From Annona cherimola (taxonomy: Eukaryota > Streptophyta > Magnoliopsida > Magnoliales > Annonaceae), in contig CM059971.1 of NCBI GenBank assembly GCA_030490835.1, forward strand, positions 70,884,224 through 70,948,223: DNA of 64,000 nt, in the 5' to 3' direction. Made by a program: the position numbers and the translations under genes. Positions 11,464-22,760 of the stretch are shown here, one piece after another; positions within the stretch are counted from its first letter, which is position 1; each line of letters starts with the position of its first letter. Under the pieces are notes generated by a model. The model had not been told where the DNA came from. It saw nothing but the letters and a program-made list of their open reading frames with translations, and did not search any database.

Positions 11464-11780
11464 ATGCTTTTATATTTTTTTTAATTGGAATATATTTACA
11501 TACATCTCAACATATATTACACTGAAGGTCTAAGACATTCTTACAAATCTGGAGACACTGTTCCACCAAATAATCAGGAAGACACAGCTTCCAACAACCA
11601 GACGGGAGACCACAGCTCCCACTAACAACCGGACGAGAGACCACAGCTCCCACTAATAATTTTTCTTCATTTCTCATTTCTGGCCGAAATCCCGAATGCG
11701 GGATTCAAACCCACGACCCAGCGCTGCCCAAATTCCATGACGCCCGCGCTGACCAATCGAGTGGTGATGCTTTTGTATTT
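11464..11780 (-). mobile_element. tRNA-derived SINE, reverse orientation, with 14-bp target duplication
   Basis: On the minus strand the head has box A-like ACTCGATTGGTCAGCG (about 11762..11747) and a consensus box B GGGTTTGAATCC (11712..11701). The body shares its 3' part with the SINE at 6186..6503 and ends in a T-run on the plus strand. The flanking duplication ATGCTTTT(A/G)TATTT is at 11464..11477 and 11767..11780, with one mismatch. Confidence 0.88.
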
Positions 11781-11951
11781 AAATGCTAAATCCTATAATA
11801 TAAGTTTATATATATGTTTTGCAAAATGTACCCTCCAAACAAAATTTAAAATACAATAAAGGAAAATGTATAGGCCTAAAATGTAATACACATATTTGCA
11901 AATAGCCTTTTCTTTTCTAGAGGTGAAACTTAGACAAGGTAGCCATGGGAC

Positions 11952-12120
11952 AAACCCCCAGTTTGTACAGAATAAGGTAAGAGAAATTGAAAAAAATATA
12001 CATATAAATATATATATATATATATAAACGGACTGCACCATAATTAGCCCCAGTTTGTACAGAATAAGGTAAGAAAAATTGAAAAAATATACATATAAAT
12101 ATATATAGAGAGAGAGGGAG
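11952..12120. repeat. Direct duplication, period 91 bp
   Basis: The segment CCAGTTTGTACAGAATAAGG followed by AAATTGAAAAAA-TATACATATAAATATATAT occurs twice, separated by a (TA)n run and the GGACTGCACCATAATTA end of a MITE. Confidence 0.7.
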
Positions 12121-12139
12121 AGAAATAATCTAGTAAAAA

Positions 12140-12505
12140 CAGACTGCACCATAATTACACTGCAATCCGCCGTAAAATGGACCCCGTGTATATTAAAATG
12201 TAATAATACTTTATACAATCATTTATCCATATAAAAATTATATTTTAGATGGTTTAGACGTTAAAAATATCACTTTAAAGTTTATATTTACACTGAACTA
12301 TTTTATTACATTGATTTGTACTATTTTATTACATACAAATGTTATTAGGGATGAAAATTGGTATACTTATAAAGTGAATAATTCTAAATACAATGAGTGA
12401 GATAAATGTTGATTTCATGATCAAATACGGCTCATTTGCAGTGGATTGCATAGTAACTTCGTCTGCACTTGATCAAAATCTATATAGAGAAATAATGAAG
12501 TGTAG
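12140..12505 (+). mobile_element. MITE of the (TA)n-associated family
   Basis: It begins near ACAGACTGCACCATAATTAC, runs through the CCGTAAAATGGACCCC, TTTAGATGGTTTAGACG and TGATGAAAATTGGTAT-type core, and ends near AGACGGACTGCACCATAATTC beside a (TA)n tract. It is more diverged than the copies at 55393 and 59202. Confidence 0.65.
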
Positions 12506-12741
12506 ACGGACTGCACCATAATTCATATATATATAGCCAAGCGGACGAGTTAACTGACAAGATAAGTAGCCACATGGGTATCTAAAGTTAGCATTTGTCA
12601 ACTTCAAATATTTAAATTATTATTTTAGTAATTTATATTCTTTTGAACTATTATCTTAATTATTTTAGCAATTACGTTTGTCTCTTTAGTTGCATTTCAA
12701 GCCCTATATATTTTTTATGATTCAAGGATTATAAATATGAA

Positions 12742-14437
12742 GTATTTGTTAGTCCTGAGTTTATGACAGTTGCCCAGATGGGAGGGGTGAATTAGGTATT
12801 TTAAAATTCTTTTCTTAGACAAAAATTTTTCCTTTTTGAATTAATCCCCACAATGAAACAGATAGTAAGATGGAGAGAAATAAAACAATAATCAAACCAC
12901 ACCAAGAGACAAAGATTTATAGCGGTTCGGGCAACCTCCCCTACTCCATTCTTCTAAGCACAAATCCGTTGTGTCTTGGGTTCCACTATTATATCTCTAT
13001 ACAACAAGAGCAACAACTCTTTTTTAGATTCTAGCTCTAGGGGGCTTATACAAATTCAGCACAAGTAGGTGACGAGTCTCACTCCAGTCACAACACTACT
13101 TTGCCTTCACTTGGTTTCGTTTTTCAATATTAAACCAAGTGAGAAACACAAATAATTAATAAAAGAAAGATCTACACTTTACAAATTTGTGTAGGCAGTT
13201 TGCAGCACTTGGAAGAACTTGTAGAGGCAGTAGATGATTCAGCAAGGCAGCTTTCAGCAACTTATGAGCACAGTTCTTCTTCAACTCTGTGTAGAATCAC
13301 TTAAATGCAAAGGAGAGTGGAAGTTGAGCACGTTCAATGTTTTCTCTAACCACATTCATGTTCCCTTGAAACTCCTCAAATAATGCAAAGTGAATTCGAA
13401 TGTTTGGTGGTAGGTGGCGCACATTTAATGCACCAATGTCCGAATTTTTCTAACCGCTACGAACCAAGTCACATATGGAGTCGACTTGGCATGCAATTTC
13501 ATCCAAGTCGCATGGTGGAGTCGACTTTGGGTACAACTTCACCCAAGTCGCAGACTGAAGTCGACTTCAGGTGCGACTTCGGTTTTTGGCTTCCACTTCA
13601 AAGTTTCATCTTTAGGTCAACTTGGTCTCGGACTTAACCCAAGTTGCAGGTGGAGTCAACTTCGGATACAACTTTACCAACCATTTGATTTTCTTGGAGC
13701 TTTGGGATCTTGAAAGTGATCTTAATATTGTACATTTCCTTTTCTTCTCTTGTTCTTCATTAAATGTCTTTGGTATGCATCTGTTTTGCTCAAAAACTAA
13801 GCAATATCCTCTACTCTTGAGAAGATTTTTTTGTGGTCTTGATTCATGATGATGGTCCTTTTTGATCTTGTTGTACAAACTTCAATATAATGTTATTTAT
13901 TCAATAATAATACATCTTTGAAGTAATTTGAAGTGGCCATGTACTTGAGTCGCTCACTTGGGTCAACTTGGACTTCGACTTTACCCAAGTCTCATACTCA
14001 AGTCGACTTGAGATTCGACTTCACCTAAGTCGCATGTTAGAGTCGACTTAGAAAGCAACTTGACTTCTGAGAATTTGAAGTCTTCAGCAAGGCTATACAC
14101 ATGTCGCATCTGGAGTCGACTTGGGTTTGTAACTTCACCTAAGTCGCAAGCGAAGTCGACTTCGACTATGACTTCACCCGTCTCCGAGTCTCAATTTCAG
14201 CTTTGGTGAATTTAATGCACTTGAAGTCGATTTTGGAGTCGACTTAAGAATCAACTTGACCTAAGTCGATGGTTGAGTCAACTTGGGACTGCGACTTGAC
14301 CTGCTATCCTTTGAATCTTGAATTTTAAACCTTTGAAACACTTAGCAATTTCATTAATACCTAATTATCTCTCAAATTGAGTTTTTAATCATCAAAACAT
14401 GAATTGTGCTTAATTTTCCTTGAATTCCAACAGTATT
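12742..14437 (-). mobile_element. Solo LTR of the window's Copia family, reverse orientation
   Basis: The LTR is 12747..14432 (1686 bp), starting TGTTAGTCCTGAG and ending TTCCAACA in plus-strand terms, with perfect 5-bp duplications GTATT at 12742..12746 and 14433..14437. It matches the reverse complement of the LTRs at 20165 and 28299, including the CCCAAGTCGCA/GAGTCGACTT array (at least eight GTCGAC sites) and the conserved edge with AAACATGAATTGTGCTTAAT. No internal retrotransposon sequence is present, so it formed by recombination between two LTRs. The small open frames in it are products of the repeat array. Confidence 0.9.
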
Positions 14438-14439
14438 TA

Positions 14440-14990
14440 CCTTTTACCTATATTTGATTAATATTATTTTAATATAATAATATTATTTTTTGATAGAATT
14501 AATATAATATCATTGATGTTGGTCAATTAAGGAATCAATTTAGAACTTAAACCGACATAAGATAACATAGATAGGTAGGGTGGACTTGAAACTGATACAC
14601 AAATAGAGGTTGTAAGATAGACCAATACCTAAACGGACAAGATTTGCAACCTAGTATTTTTCCATTCTTAGTTTCTTTAAATCCAAGTCACGTGCCACGG
14701 TGGGTCTAAGAACCGAGGCAACCACAATAATTAAGGGCACATTTGGGATTGTAAAATGACAAAAAATTATCATATGGGATGAGAGTGAAAAAAGAAAATA
14801 TTTTGAGAATTGCATTATTAATATGAAATAATATATGTAAAATTGAAATAAATAAGGTAGTTGAAAGTAAAAATGATTAAAATATAGGGGTAAAATTGAA
14901 AAAATAGGGTGGTTTAGTTATAGAATTGTTGTTAGAAAACATATTTACCTTGTCGTGTCATCTTATCTCGCATTTGTTGAATGCGGGTTA
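14440..14990. other. AT-rich DNA between the solo LTR and the RING gene promoter
   Basis: No gene is seen. A block around 14740..14940 resembles a worn MITE of the TAGGGTGG/GTTGAAAGT type but lacks definable ends. Confidence 0.35.
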
Positions 14991-14994
14991 TTTA

Positions 14995-15337
14995 TACTTT
15001 GGTCTCTCTAACTACACATATTTGCTTTTTAATCCACAAGTTTCACATATTTTCTTTTTAAGAGTCGACTAATCTTACCATTAACTACATATATGAGTCG
15101 ACTTATGCTCACAAGTCGACTTGTAAATATGAGTTGACTCATAAACATGAATTAACTAACTTAACTAAGTCCTAAGGGTATTTTAGACTTTTCACTCACA
15201 AGTAACAGTTGTTAGTTGAACGTTTTGACGAGATGGACTAAAATGCAAAGAGAGCAAACTTACAGGGTTTAAAAAGTAAATATATAAAACTTGTGGATTA
15301 AAAAGCAAATACACATAGTTAGAGGGACGAAAATGCC
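14995..15337. mobile_element. Foldback MITE just upstream of the RING gene
   Basis: The left arm at about 14995..15058 (TTGGTCTCTCTAACTACACA, TTTGCTTTTTAATCCACAAG) is inverted at about 15244..15337 (CTTGTGGATTAAAAAGCAAA, ACACATAGTTAGAGGGACGA). The spacer carries three GTCGAC palindromes and TTGACTCAT. Its right edge is about 145 bp from the ATG at 15483, so it probably overlaps the promoter or 5' UTR. Confidence 0.75.
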
Positions 15338-15482
15338 AAAAACCTGCGCCGAAAAAAAAAAAGTACTGTAGCCGTTCGAGCGGTGACAAGAACCATTCAA
15401 AAAAACAGACCGTTGCAGTCTCCAGTCGCTCATCTCTCTCGTTCTCTTTCCTCCTCTTTCGAGTTGGTCCCAACCAAGGAAA

Positions 15483-17554
15483 ATGGCAAGAGGCAATGGA
15501 TTCCAAAGCCCAACAACTTCCCCAAAAGACGCAGCCGAAGAAACAATCAGGGCCGAAGATGTGGAGACCAGAGCGAGTATGCTCAGCCCAGGATTCCTAT
15601 CTGCAGCCGCCATGGCCGGCTGGGATGAAGAAGCTCTCCTCCTTGCAACCATCATCGTCGAAGACACCCCAGAAAGAGAATCTAAGCACAAGAGACGCCT
15701 TGGTCAGCCGTTTAGAACCCCACCATCAACAACTTCAAGAAGGTGAACATCCAGAAAATTACAAAGCATTATTGTTCCTCAACCCTTTTTTGGGATTTTC
15801 AATTGACACATTTCCAATTCCAGAAAACGTAGAAGTCAGCGGCAGACTCCGCCATCAGTAGCTCCTATTGGACCTATCATTCTCGACGACGATAAAGAAG
15901 GCATTTTCGGCTCCTTTTTCTTTATCGAACGTTTGATCCTTCAAAAAAAATTGATCAGATTTAATATTCGAAATCTCCAATATCATTTGGGTTTATATAT
16001 TTAGTTATTTGGGTTCTGGACTGCAGATGACAAGGAGAAGAGATTTATGGAAGTCACAGCAGTTGAAGAGGAGAAGAAAGAGGGAGATCAAGGGTCCAAA
16101 TCCACCGAGAACAGTAAATCTGATAGAGGTTCTTCCCTTCCCTGCATGGACCGACTCAGAGAAGAGCTTTCATGTGCGGTAAGTATGATTTTCATGGACA
16201 TGAGGATTTGAGCCAAAGATTGGATAGCACGTCCACCAAGAAGCCCCCAAATAGCCCCCTTAGATCCGCTGAACTACACAAGAATTTTTTTCTCAAGTAA
16301 GAAAGAAAACGATTGAAAGTGGATGTAATTCCCTCATTACACAAATTGGTGGGGGGGAGGGGTGGCTTTATTTTGTTCATTCGAGTTTTATTTGGTGGAA
16401 TTTTCTATTGTTTCTGCCCTCTGTATTTGCAATAGGGTTAATACAATTCCTGTTGTATATGTAGAAACCACAACCAATCTAGGTCTTTCGTTCTTTATTG
16501 AGTTGACTTTGAATTCGGATTCTGATTTTCTTTTTATTTGCTCTCACTACAGATTTGCTTGGACATCTGCTTCGAACCCAGCACTACCAGTTGTGGTCAC
16601 AGGTAACATGTATATCCTAGGGAATAAAGGAGAAAGATTATCTAGCTCTACTTTGTTTTTATCTTGATTTGGTCATTTGCAATTGCAGTTTCTGCAAGAA
16701 ATGCTTGAAATCTGCTGCTGATAAATGCGGGAAAAGATGTCCTAAGTGCAGGCAGCTAATCAGGTGAAGAAGGATTCATAGACATGATCGATATCTTGTA
16801 GTCTGTGAATATCTGAGTAATTTTGGGAGAGATGTTCTTACTGAATCATAAAAGTTATTGACCTGTAATTTTCATTTTCAGCAATGGTAGGTCTTGCACT
16901 GTGAATACAGTGCTTTGGAACACGATACAACTCCTTTTTCCAGAGGAGATTGAAGCAAGGAAGGCGGCAATGGCAGCAACAAATAACCGAGAAACAAAGG
17001 AAAGAAGCCCAAAGAATGCAGGCAACGTTACAAGAAGCATGAATTTGGATTATGCTATAGACAGCAATGGTAGCAGGAGGACAAGGTGGAACCAACATCA
17101 GGTTAACACCTCCTCAACCGTTCAAAATAATGTTGGTAGGAGGAGAACAAGGTGGGACTTAAGTCAGCAGGAGGATCCAGTGGTGGCCCTCTCTAACAAC
17201 AACAGCAGGAGAAGGAGAAGGAGAACGAGCCCTGATCCGGAGGACGACGAGGCCTTGGCATTAAGACTACAAAGAGAAGAATTCATGGGAGATTTTGGGG
17301 AGACCCATTCCTTCACTTCTGCTCGAGCAAACTTGAGAGCTATGGCATCCACTTTTGGGGGGACTCGTGAAGATGGGCAGCCAAGTAGCTCCTCTATTGC
17401 TGCTAGAGCAGATCAGAGGGCTGTGGCATCTGCTTTTGGGGAGACCCATGAACGGAGGCGGCAGCCAACCAGCTCCTTTATTTCTGCTAGAGAAAACTTG
17501 AGAGCTATGGCTTCCAGAGCCATTAGTCTTCGCCTTAGAGGCCATCCGACCTAG
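15483..17554 (+). CDS. C3HC4 RING-finger protein (probable E3 ubiquitin ligase), six exons
   Basis: Exons: 15483..15742, 15824..15900 (or ..15930), 16027..16178, 16553..16602, 16689..16763 and 16882..17554. Phases fit throughout, giving about 428 aa (438 with the longer exon 2). The RING domain is at about residues 162-200 as C-x2-C-x11-C-x-H-x2-C-x2-C-x11-C-x2-C, with all eight zinc ligands present and split over exons 3-5. The N-terminal 160 residues are polar and charged. The C-terminus is rich in Arg/Ser, with RRTRWD-like repeats and three repeats of an AR-N/DQRA-AS motif (about 335-425). A RING of this class normally recruits an E2 to ubiquitinate a bound target; the target is unknown. 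Exon 2 has no strong GT donor: an AAG|GC site at 15901 or a GT at 15931 both keep phase. The exact family name is not recognised. Confidence 0.85.
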
Positions 17555-18255
17555 ATTAGCAGTCACATTTTTATTTCTTTCCCTGGTTGTCTTTGAACTT
17601 CTTGTTTAGCGTGTCTGTGTGTAGCATATCACTGATCAAGCTAATGAGTGTTTGAGCAATCACACATCTTGTTTTTTCGTATCTGTATTAACTTCCTTTT
17701 GAGGAGTCTGATTAATAATACAACAAAAATTTGAGAGTAGAAAATTGAAAGAGAGAATCGCAATGTCCTTTACATTGTCTTTTTGAGGCTGGTGAGACAA
17801 TATTCCTACAAACGACAGACACAGCTTAGTTGTTTGAAACTATCCAATCCGATGATGTTGAAAAGAAGTGTCGAGTCTTCGCTTGCTTTTTAGCTCCATC
17901 TGCTTTCTCATCAATGCATTAAGGTAAGGATGACTAATATTTCCATGCATATATAATAGTTCATTCCAGCATACAATCTCATGAACAAAAGACCTGCCCA
18001 TGGTAGTTTTGGTGGCTTCAATTGCTTAAAACAAAAAAAAAAAAAAAAAAAAAGCTGATTAACACCTATAGTTGAATGGTAGATGATAAATCAACTCAAG
18101 TGAATAATAGAATTATTTAGCCTCCGTGGACTGTAATGCCTTTCCTTTTGGAATAGAATTTCTTTTCAGGGACAAACGCATCTTTTTTCTTTTACTAAAT
18201 TTGGATTTCTATTTTTTTACTTTCAAAAATGATATGGACTTACAAAGGTTCTGTC
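17555..18255 (+). other. 3' flank of the RING gene
   Basis: Non-coding, with an A-run at about 18030..18052. The mRNA end probably lies within the first 200 bases. No repeat ends are recognised. Confidence 0.4.
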
Positions 18256-18590
18256 TAAGTGCAACCAGGTGCATTTAATTCACTTTTTAACTTTTTTAAA
18301 ACTTTTTTCACAAAACTATTAATCAAATGTAGTTAACACGTATTAATTTCTATAAAATTTGGAGTTTTTTTTAGATATTTGTTTTTTATTTTTAAAAATC
18401 AGTAGCATTTTCTGTAATTTAAAATTACTAAAACGCCATCAATTTTTAAAAATAAAAAAATATATATATAAAAATTTCCAAAAATGTTAAAAATTGATAC
18501 ACATATTAAATATATTTAGATTAACAATTGTGTGAAAAATGAGTATTTAATGCACCTAAGCACACCGAAACTAAGTGCACCCTGGTGCAT
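18256..18590. mobile_element. Foldback MITE, same family as 6955..7260
   Basis: Ends AAGTGCAACCAGGTGCATTTAA and ...TAAGTGCACCCTGGTGCATAGG are related, and the inner arms are inverted: CAAAACTATTAATCAAATGTA and GTATTAATTTCT on the left, AAAATTGATACACATATTAA and TTTAGATTAACAATTGTGTG on the right. Confidence 0.65.
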
Positions 18591-18599
18591 AGGATGAAA

Positions 18600-19140
18600 A
18601 CCCAACTTCGGACAAACTCACTTCCTTAGACGTAGAGCTGTAAACGCTAAATCAGAGCCCCAAATGAAGAGGTGAAAGATCTTACCCCACGTGCAGTTGT
18701 GAGCATTGAGAGTGTTGAAATTGAAGCTTATTGTAAGTGTCAAAAGTTGGTTACCAACCTCTGGTGTATTTGAAATATCCAACAGGCTATCAGGGTTGAT
18801 GCTTTGATCCCATATTTTTGGCAGTAACTCGTCATTGTTTAAAGAATCATTTGGCAAATATTTTTAACCAATCAATAATTTTTAAAAAGTCACTTAGTAA
18901 ACAATTTTTAACTGATTCAGAAATAAGGTTTCTTATCATCAAAATCAATCCTTAACCTTATTTTTCCAATTTTTCAATTCAAATGACCATTTTTGGAGTG
19001 AGTTATCATTGCATGGCTAGACTATATTTCTTTTTAGTCGTCCTTATTATTTCAAAAAAAATTTAAAATTAATAAAATCTTTTCCACTGACTTTTTAGGT
19101 AAACTTGGTGAAAACTACATTTGAGTGATTTTTAAGGTTT
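18600..19140. other. AT-rich intergenic DNA
   Basis: Short open frames only, with no domain or repeat terminus recognised. Confidence 0.35.
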
Positions 19141-19144
19141 CAAA

Positions 19145-19413
19145 TTTCACCTTGGTGGTAACACTTACTGCTCTCCTTTCAAGTGGCAGATATTCAAATC
19201 TCTCGGTTGGCGTTCTGGTTTTATTTCCTGGGTAGGTGTCTAAGTGTCATTTTCTTTTCATATTTAGTAGGAGATGATATAAGAGAGAAATTTGTGTCTC
19301 CCACAATTAATAGGCGGAGAATGGTATCTCCATTTTGATAATATTTATAAGAATGTTTCAGTTGTTGATTGCAATATCAATTGAAATAGGATGTAAATAT
19401 ACCAATAAAAAAT
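19145..19413 (+). mobile_element. tRNA-derived SINE, diverged copy
   Basis: A tRNA-like head with CTTGGTGGTAACAC (box A-like) and GATATTCAAATCTC (box B-like, about 19188..19201) is followed by a body ending GTAAATATACCAATAAAAAA. The ending is shared with the SINE at 6186..6503. No target duplication is obvious. Confidence 0.65.
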
Positions 19414-19647
19414 GTGTGACTGCAGTTGAATTTGATAGATTTCACTTGCAATCTTGTCGTACATATACTAAAGAAGGCTAATTCGCCTAAGGGCCGGCCT
19501 TTTGACCCTTTGGCCCCACCATCTTGCTCTGATCCGATTCAAATCAACTAATGTTTTTGGCACCATTCAATTAGTCAAGATGTTTCCGCTGCAACTTGGT
19601 GTGTACGTCCCCATTCAAAAGAAAATTTCTTGAGGCGCATTTACAAA

Positions 19648-19714
19648 GTGAACTTTTATTTCTAAAAACAAATATTAAGCATTTAAATCAGCAGAACTTT
19701 AATTTAGTCAATAC
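19648..19714. repeat. Left half of a tandem unit split by the hAT-like insertion
   Basis: GTGAACTTTTATTTC through AATTTAGTCAATAC recurs at about 31545..31610 on the other side of the 11.8 kb insertion. There a unit of about 108 bp is tandemly repeated (see 31509..31640). This is the target site of the hAT-like element. Confidence 0.65.
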
Positions 19715-20164
19715 TAGGGGTGCAAGTCGGGTGGGTTTTCGAGACTTGGCACTTTAAAAATCCTGATTTTAGTTTTTTTTTTTTTTGCAAAAGTATTTTT
19801 TGTCTATTAGTATTCGGTTCGACCCAGGCCAGAGCTTATTAGTATTGGGTCCAGGTCAACCCGGACCAGCCCTTGCAAAACTTGCCCTTTTTACACCATT
19901 AAAGACAGATTTTTTTTACAAAATTTTTTTTATGGTATCAAATGATTTTAAAAGGTATGAAAATCCAAATTATGTTAATAAGAATGATCAACACTTCTTT
20001 AAAAAATTCTAGCTTACTCAATCTGTCTAGAGTTATTTAGTTAAGTAAGAAATTAAGTTTCATCTAAATAAAAAATATACATGGGTCATTTAAAAAATAT
20101 GTGAAATTAATATAATAAAATAATTTAATATATATATATATATCAGTTTCAATTTCGTATATTT

Positions 20165-21734
20165 TGTTGTAAAATGTCACAAATTAAGCACAATTCATGT
20201 TTCGATAATTAACAACTCAATTTGAGAATTATCAAATTACTAATGTGATGATTTAGTGATTTCAAGGTTCAAATATCCAAAGATCAAGTGATTGGCAGGC
20301 GAAGTCGCATGCCAAGTCGACTCAGGCATCGACTTAGGTGAAGTTGATACTAAAGTCGACTTCAGCATTGACTCCAGGCTCAAATTTTCGACAGTGCTGA
20401 AATCTGGACATCTGAGCAGATAAAGTTGTAACTGAAGTCGACTTCGCTTGCGACTTAGGTGAAGTCGCAACATCAAGTCGACTCCACCTGCGACTACGAA
20501 AATCTTCAGAGATAAGAGTTGAAGCTGACACTATCACGTCGCATTTCAAGTCGACCTCATCATGCGACTTGGGTGAAGTCGTACATGAAGTCGACTCAGA
20601 TTCTCGACTTGAGTGCAATTATGAATCAAGATGTTCCTAAACTCTTCATTTAGAAAGATAAAGTCCAAATGACAAACTCGAGCCAAGATTACATAAAGTT
20701 TTTATCAAATGATCAAGAAATATTAATCATGCTCAAATATCATGAAGAACGAATGGAACTAAAGCTCAAAATGAAGATTCATATGCATGAAATATGAAAA
20801 GCAAGGAAATACAAATAAACAAAGAAGACCACATTGAGTCAAAGCTCCAAGAAATCAGATAGCTGGTGAAGTCGTATCCGAAGTCGACTCTACCTGCAAC
20901 TTGAGTCAAGTCTAAAGACCAAGTCGACTTAAGTCTAGAACTTGACTGAAGAGGTAGAAAACTGAAGTCGCATTTGAAGTTAACTCCAGTCAGCGACTTG
21001 AATGAAGTCGCACTTCAAGTCGACTCCAAGTGCGACTTGAATCGCAACGGTTGAAAAAATTTGAACATTGTCGCATTAAATGCGCACCGCCTACCTCCAA
21101 ACATTTGAATTTACTCTCTCTTATTTAAGACACTTCAAAAGAACGAGAGAGGGAAGATAGAAAAACATTGATTGAGTTCAACTTCTTCATTTTATAGCAT
21201 TTATGTGATCTAAAAGAAAGTCTTCGAGAAGAACTCAGTGATAAGCTGCTAAGTGTTGAACTGCTCCATCATTAACTTCTTCTATAAGTTATTCTCTGTG
21301 CAAAGATCTGTCTCTACACAACTGTAAAGTGTGGTATATTTCTTTACTTTAATCATTTGTGTTACACTCGGTTTAGTATTGAAAATTAAAACTAAGTAAA
21401 GGCAAAGTAGCATGTGATTGGAGTGTAACTCGTCACCTACTTGTGCAAAGTTTGTATAAGGCCCCCTATAGCTAAATCTAGAAGAGAACAAAGGCTCTTT
21501 GTATTGCTATCCTATTTAGTAGAACCCAAGACACTAAAGTGTGTTCTTGGAGGAGTGGAGTAGGGAGAGTTGTCTCGAACCACTATAAGTATATTGTTAC
21601 TGCTCATATATTTCACGTTTTTCATTCGAGGGAGTTAAAACTTATAAGGGGTGAGTTTTCTAAGTTTGAAAATTTTTTCAAGAACCCAATTCACCCTTCC
21701 CTTCTTGGGTTTTGCCATAAACTTAGGACCAACA
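20165..21734 (+). repeat. 5' LTR of the Copia element
   Basis: 1570 bp, TG...CA. It contains nine GTCGAC sites between about 20310 and 21030, each set in AAGTCGAC(T/C) and usually flanked by TGCGACTT or AAGTCGCA, so many units are near-palindromes (for example about 21006..21040). A CACTTCAAAAGAACGAGAGAG stretch near 21128 and a polyadenylation-like region further on may mark the transcription start and R region, but this is not certain. Confidence 0.93.
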
Positions 21735-21735
21735 A

Positions 21736-21748
21736 GTGATATCAGAGT
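21736..21748 (+). other. Primer-binding site
   Basis: GTGATATCAGAGT directly follows the 5' LTR and resembles the usual TGGTATCAGAGC complement of initiator tRNA-Met, with changes attributable to decay. Confidence 0.75.
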
Positions 21749-21783
21749 AAGTCTTTGAGTTTCTATCAAAGAGATCTTTTTCA

Positions 21784-22760
21784 ATGACATCCCAATTAAC
21801 TTCTACTCCCGCATTTGTTGAAGGCCAGTTATTTACCAGGATACCATTATTTGATAAAAGTAACTTCGGTTACTGAAAGTTGAGAATAAAACAACTTATT
21901 ATGGTCACTAATATAGATTCTTGAATTGCTATCTAATACGGAGTTACTCTACTAATTGGTGAAAGGGCCTCCGAGTGGACTAAAGAAGAAGTGAGGACTG
22001 TAAAGAGCAATGCCAAGACTATGAACTCCCTCTTTTATACTCTAACAACTGTAGAATATGATAAGGTATCCTCTTGTCAAATAGCCAAAGAAATATGAGA
22101 TATTCTAACATCAATATACGAGAGAATTTCTAAAGTTCAAGAGACGAGAAAAAATATATTGATTGGAGAACTAGAAAGCTTTAAAATATTAGACACTAAA
22201 AATATATCTGAAATGTTTGTAAGATTTTCCAAGATTACTAACGCATTAAAAGGCCTTGAAAAAGCAATCTCTCAATCTGAACAGGTCATAAAGATCTTAA
22301 GAGCTCTACCTGAGTGATAGTCCCCAAAGATCACAGCTATTAAAGAAGCAAAGGATTTGAATACTTTAAGGCTGGAAGATCTTATTAGTTCTCTTATGTC
22401 ACATGAATTGATAAAGAAAAGGAACGAGGAACAGCATAAAGGAAAAAGAGCTATTGCTTTGAAGGTTATGCAAAACTCAGATGAGTCCACATCATCCTCT
22501 TAAAATGACGACGAAGAGATTGTTCTACTTATCTGGAGATTCAGAAAGTTCGTGAGAAAAGAGAAGAATTTCAAAGGATTCAAAGACAGAAATAGAAAGG
22601 AAAAGAAGAAGGAAATAACTAAATGCTACAGGTGTGGTGGAGTAGGACATATACAAGCTCGATGTCCTATACCAGAAGAAGGCAAATCAAAAGAATGACA
22701 AGAGAAGAAGGATAGAAATGAAAATATAAAATTTTAGAAAACAAAAGGTAGAGGAATGTA
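21784..22760 (+). pseudogene. Copia gag remnant with CCHC zinc knuckle
   Basis: The frame opens at the ATG at 21784 and is broken by several in-frame stops. It retains the UBN2-like capsid region and, at about 22621..22668, a C-x2-C-x4-H-x4-C zinc knuckle that in the family binds genomic RNA. It is not translatable as it stands. Confidence 0.8.

Noticed and set aside
15062..15145. GTCGAC motifs taken as another LTR fragment
   Set aside because: They lie in the spacer of a foldback element and no LTR edge sequence is present.
20240..20618. Repetitive open frames in the LTR with TSPKS-like repeats
   Set aside because: They are translations of the GTCGAC repeat array and lie inside an LTR.
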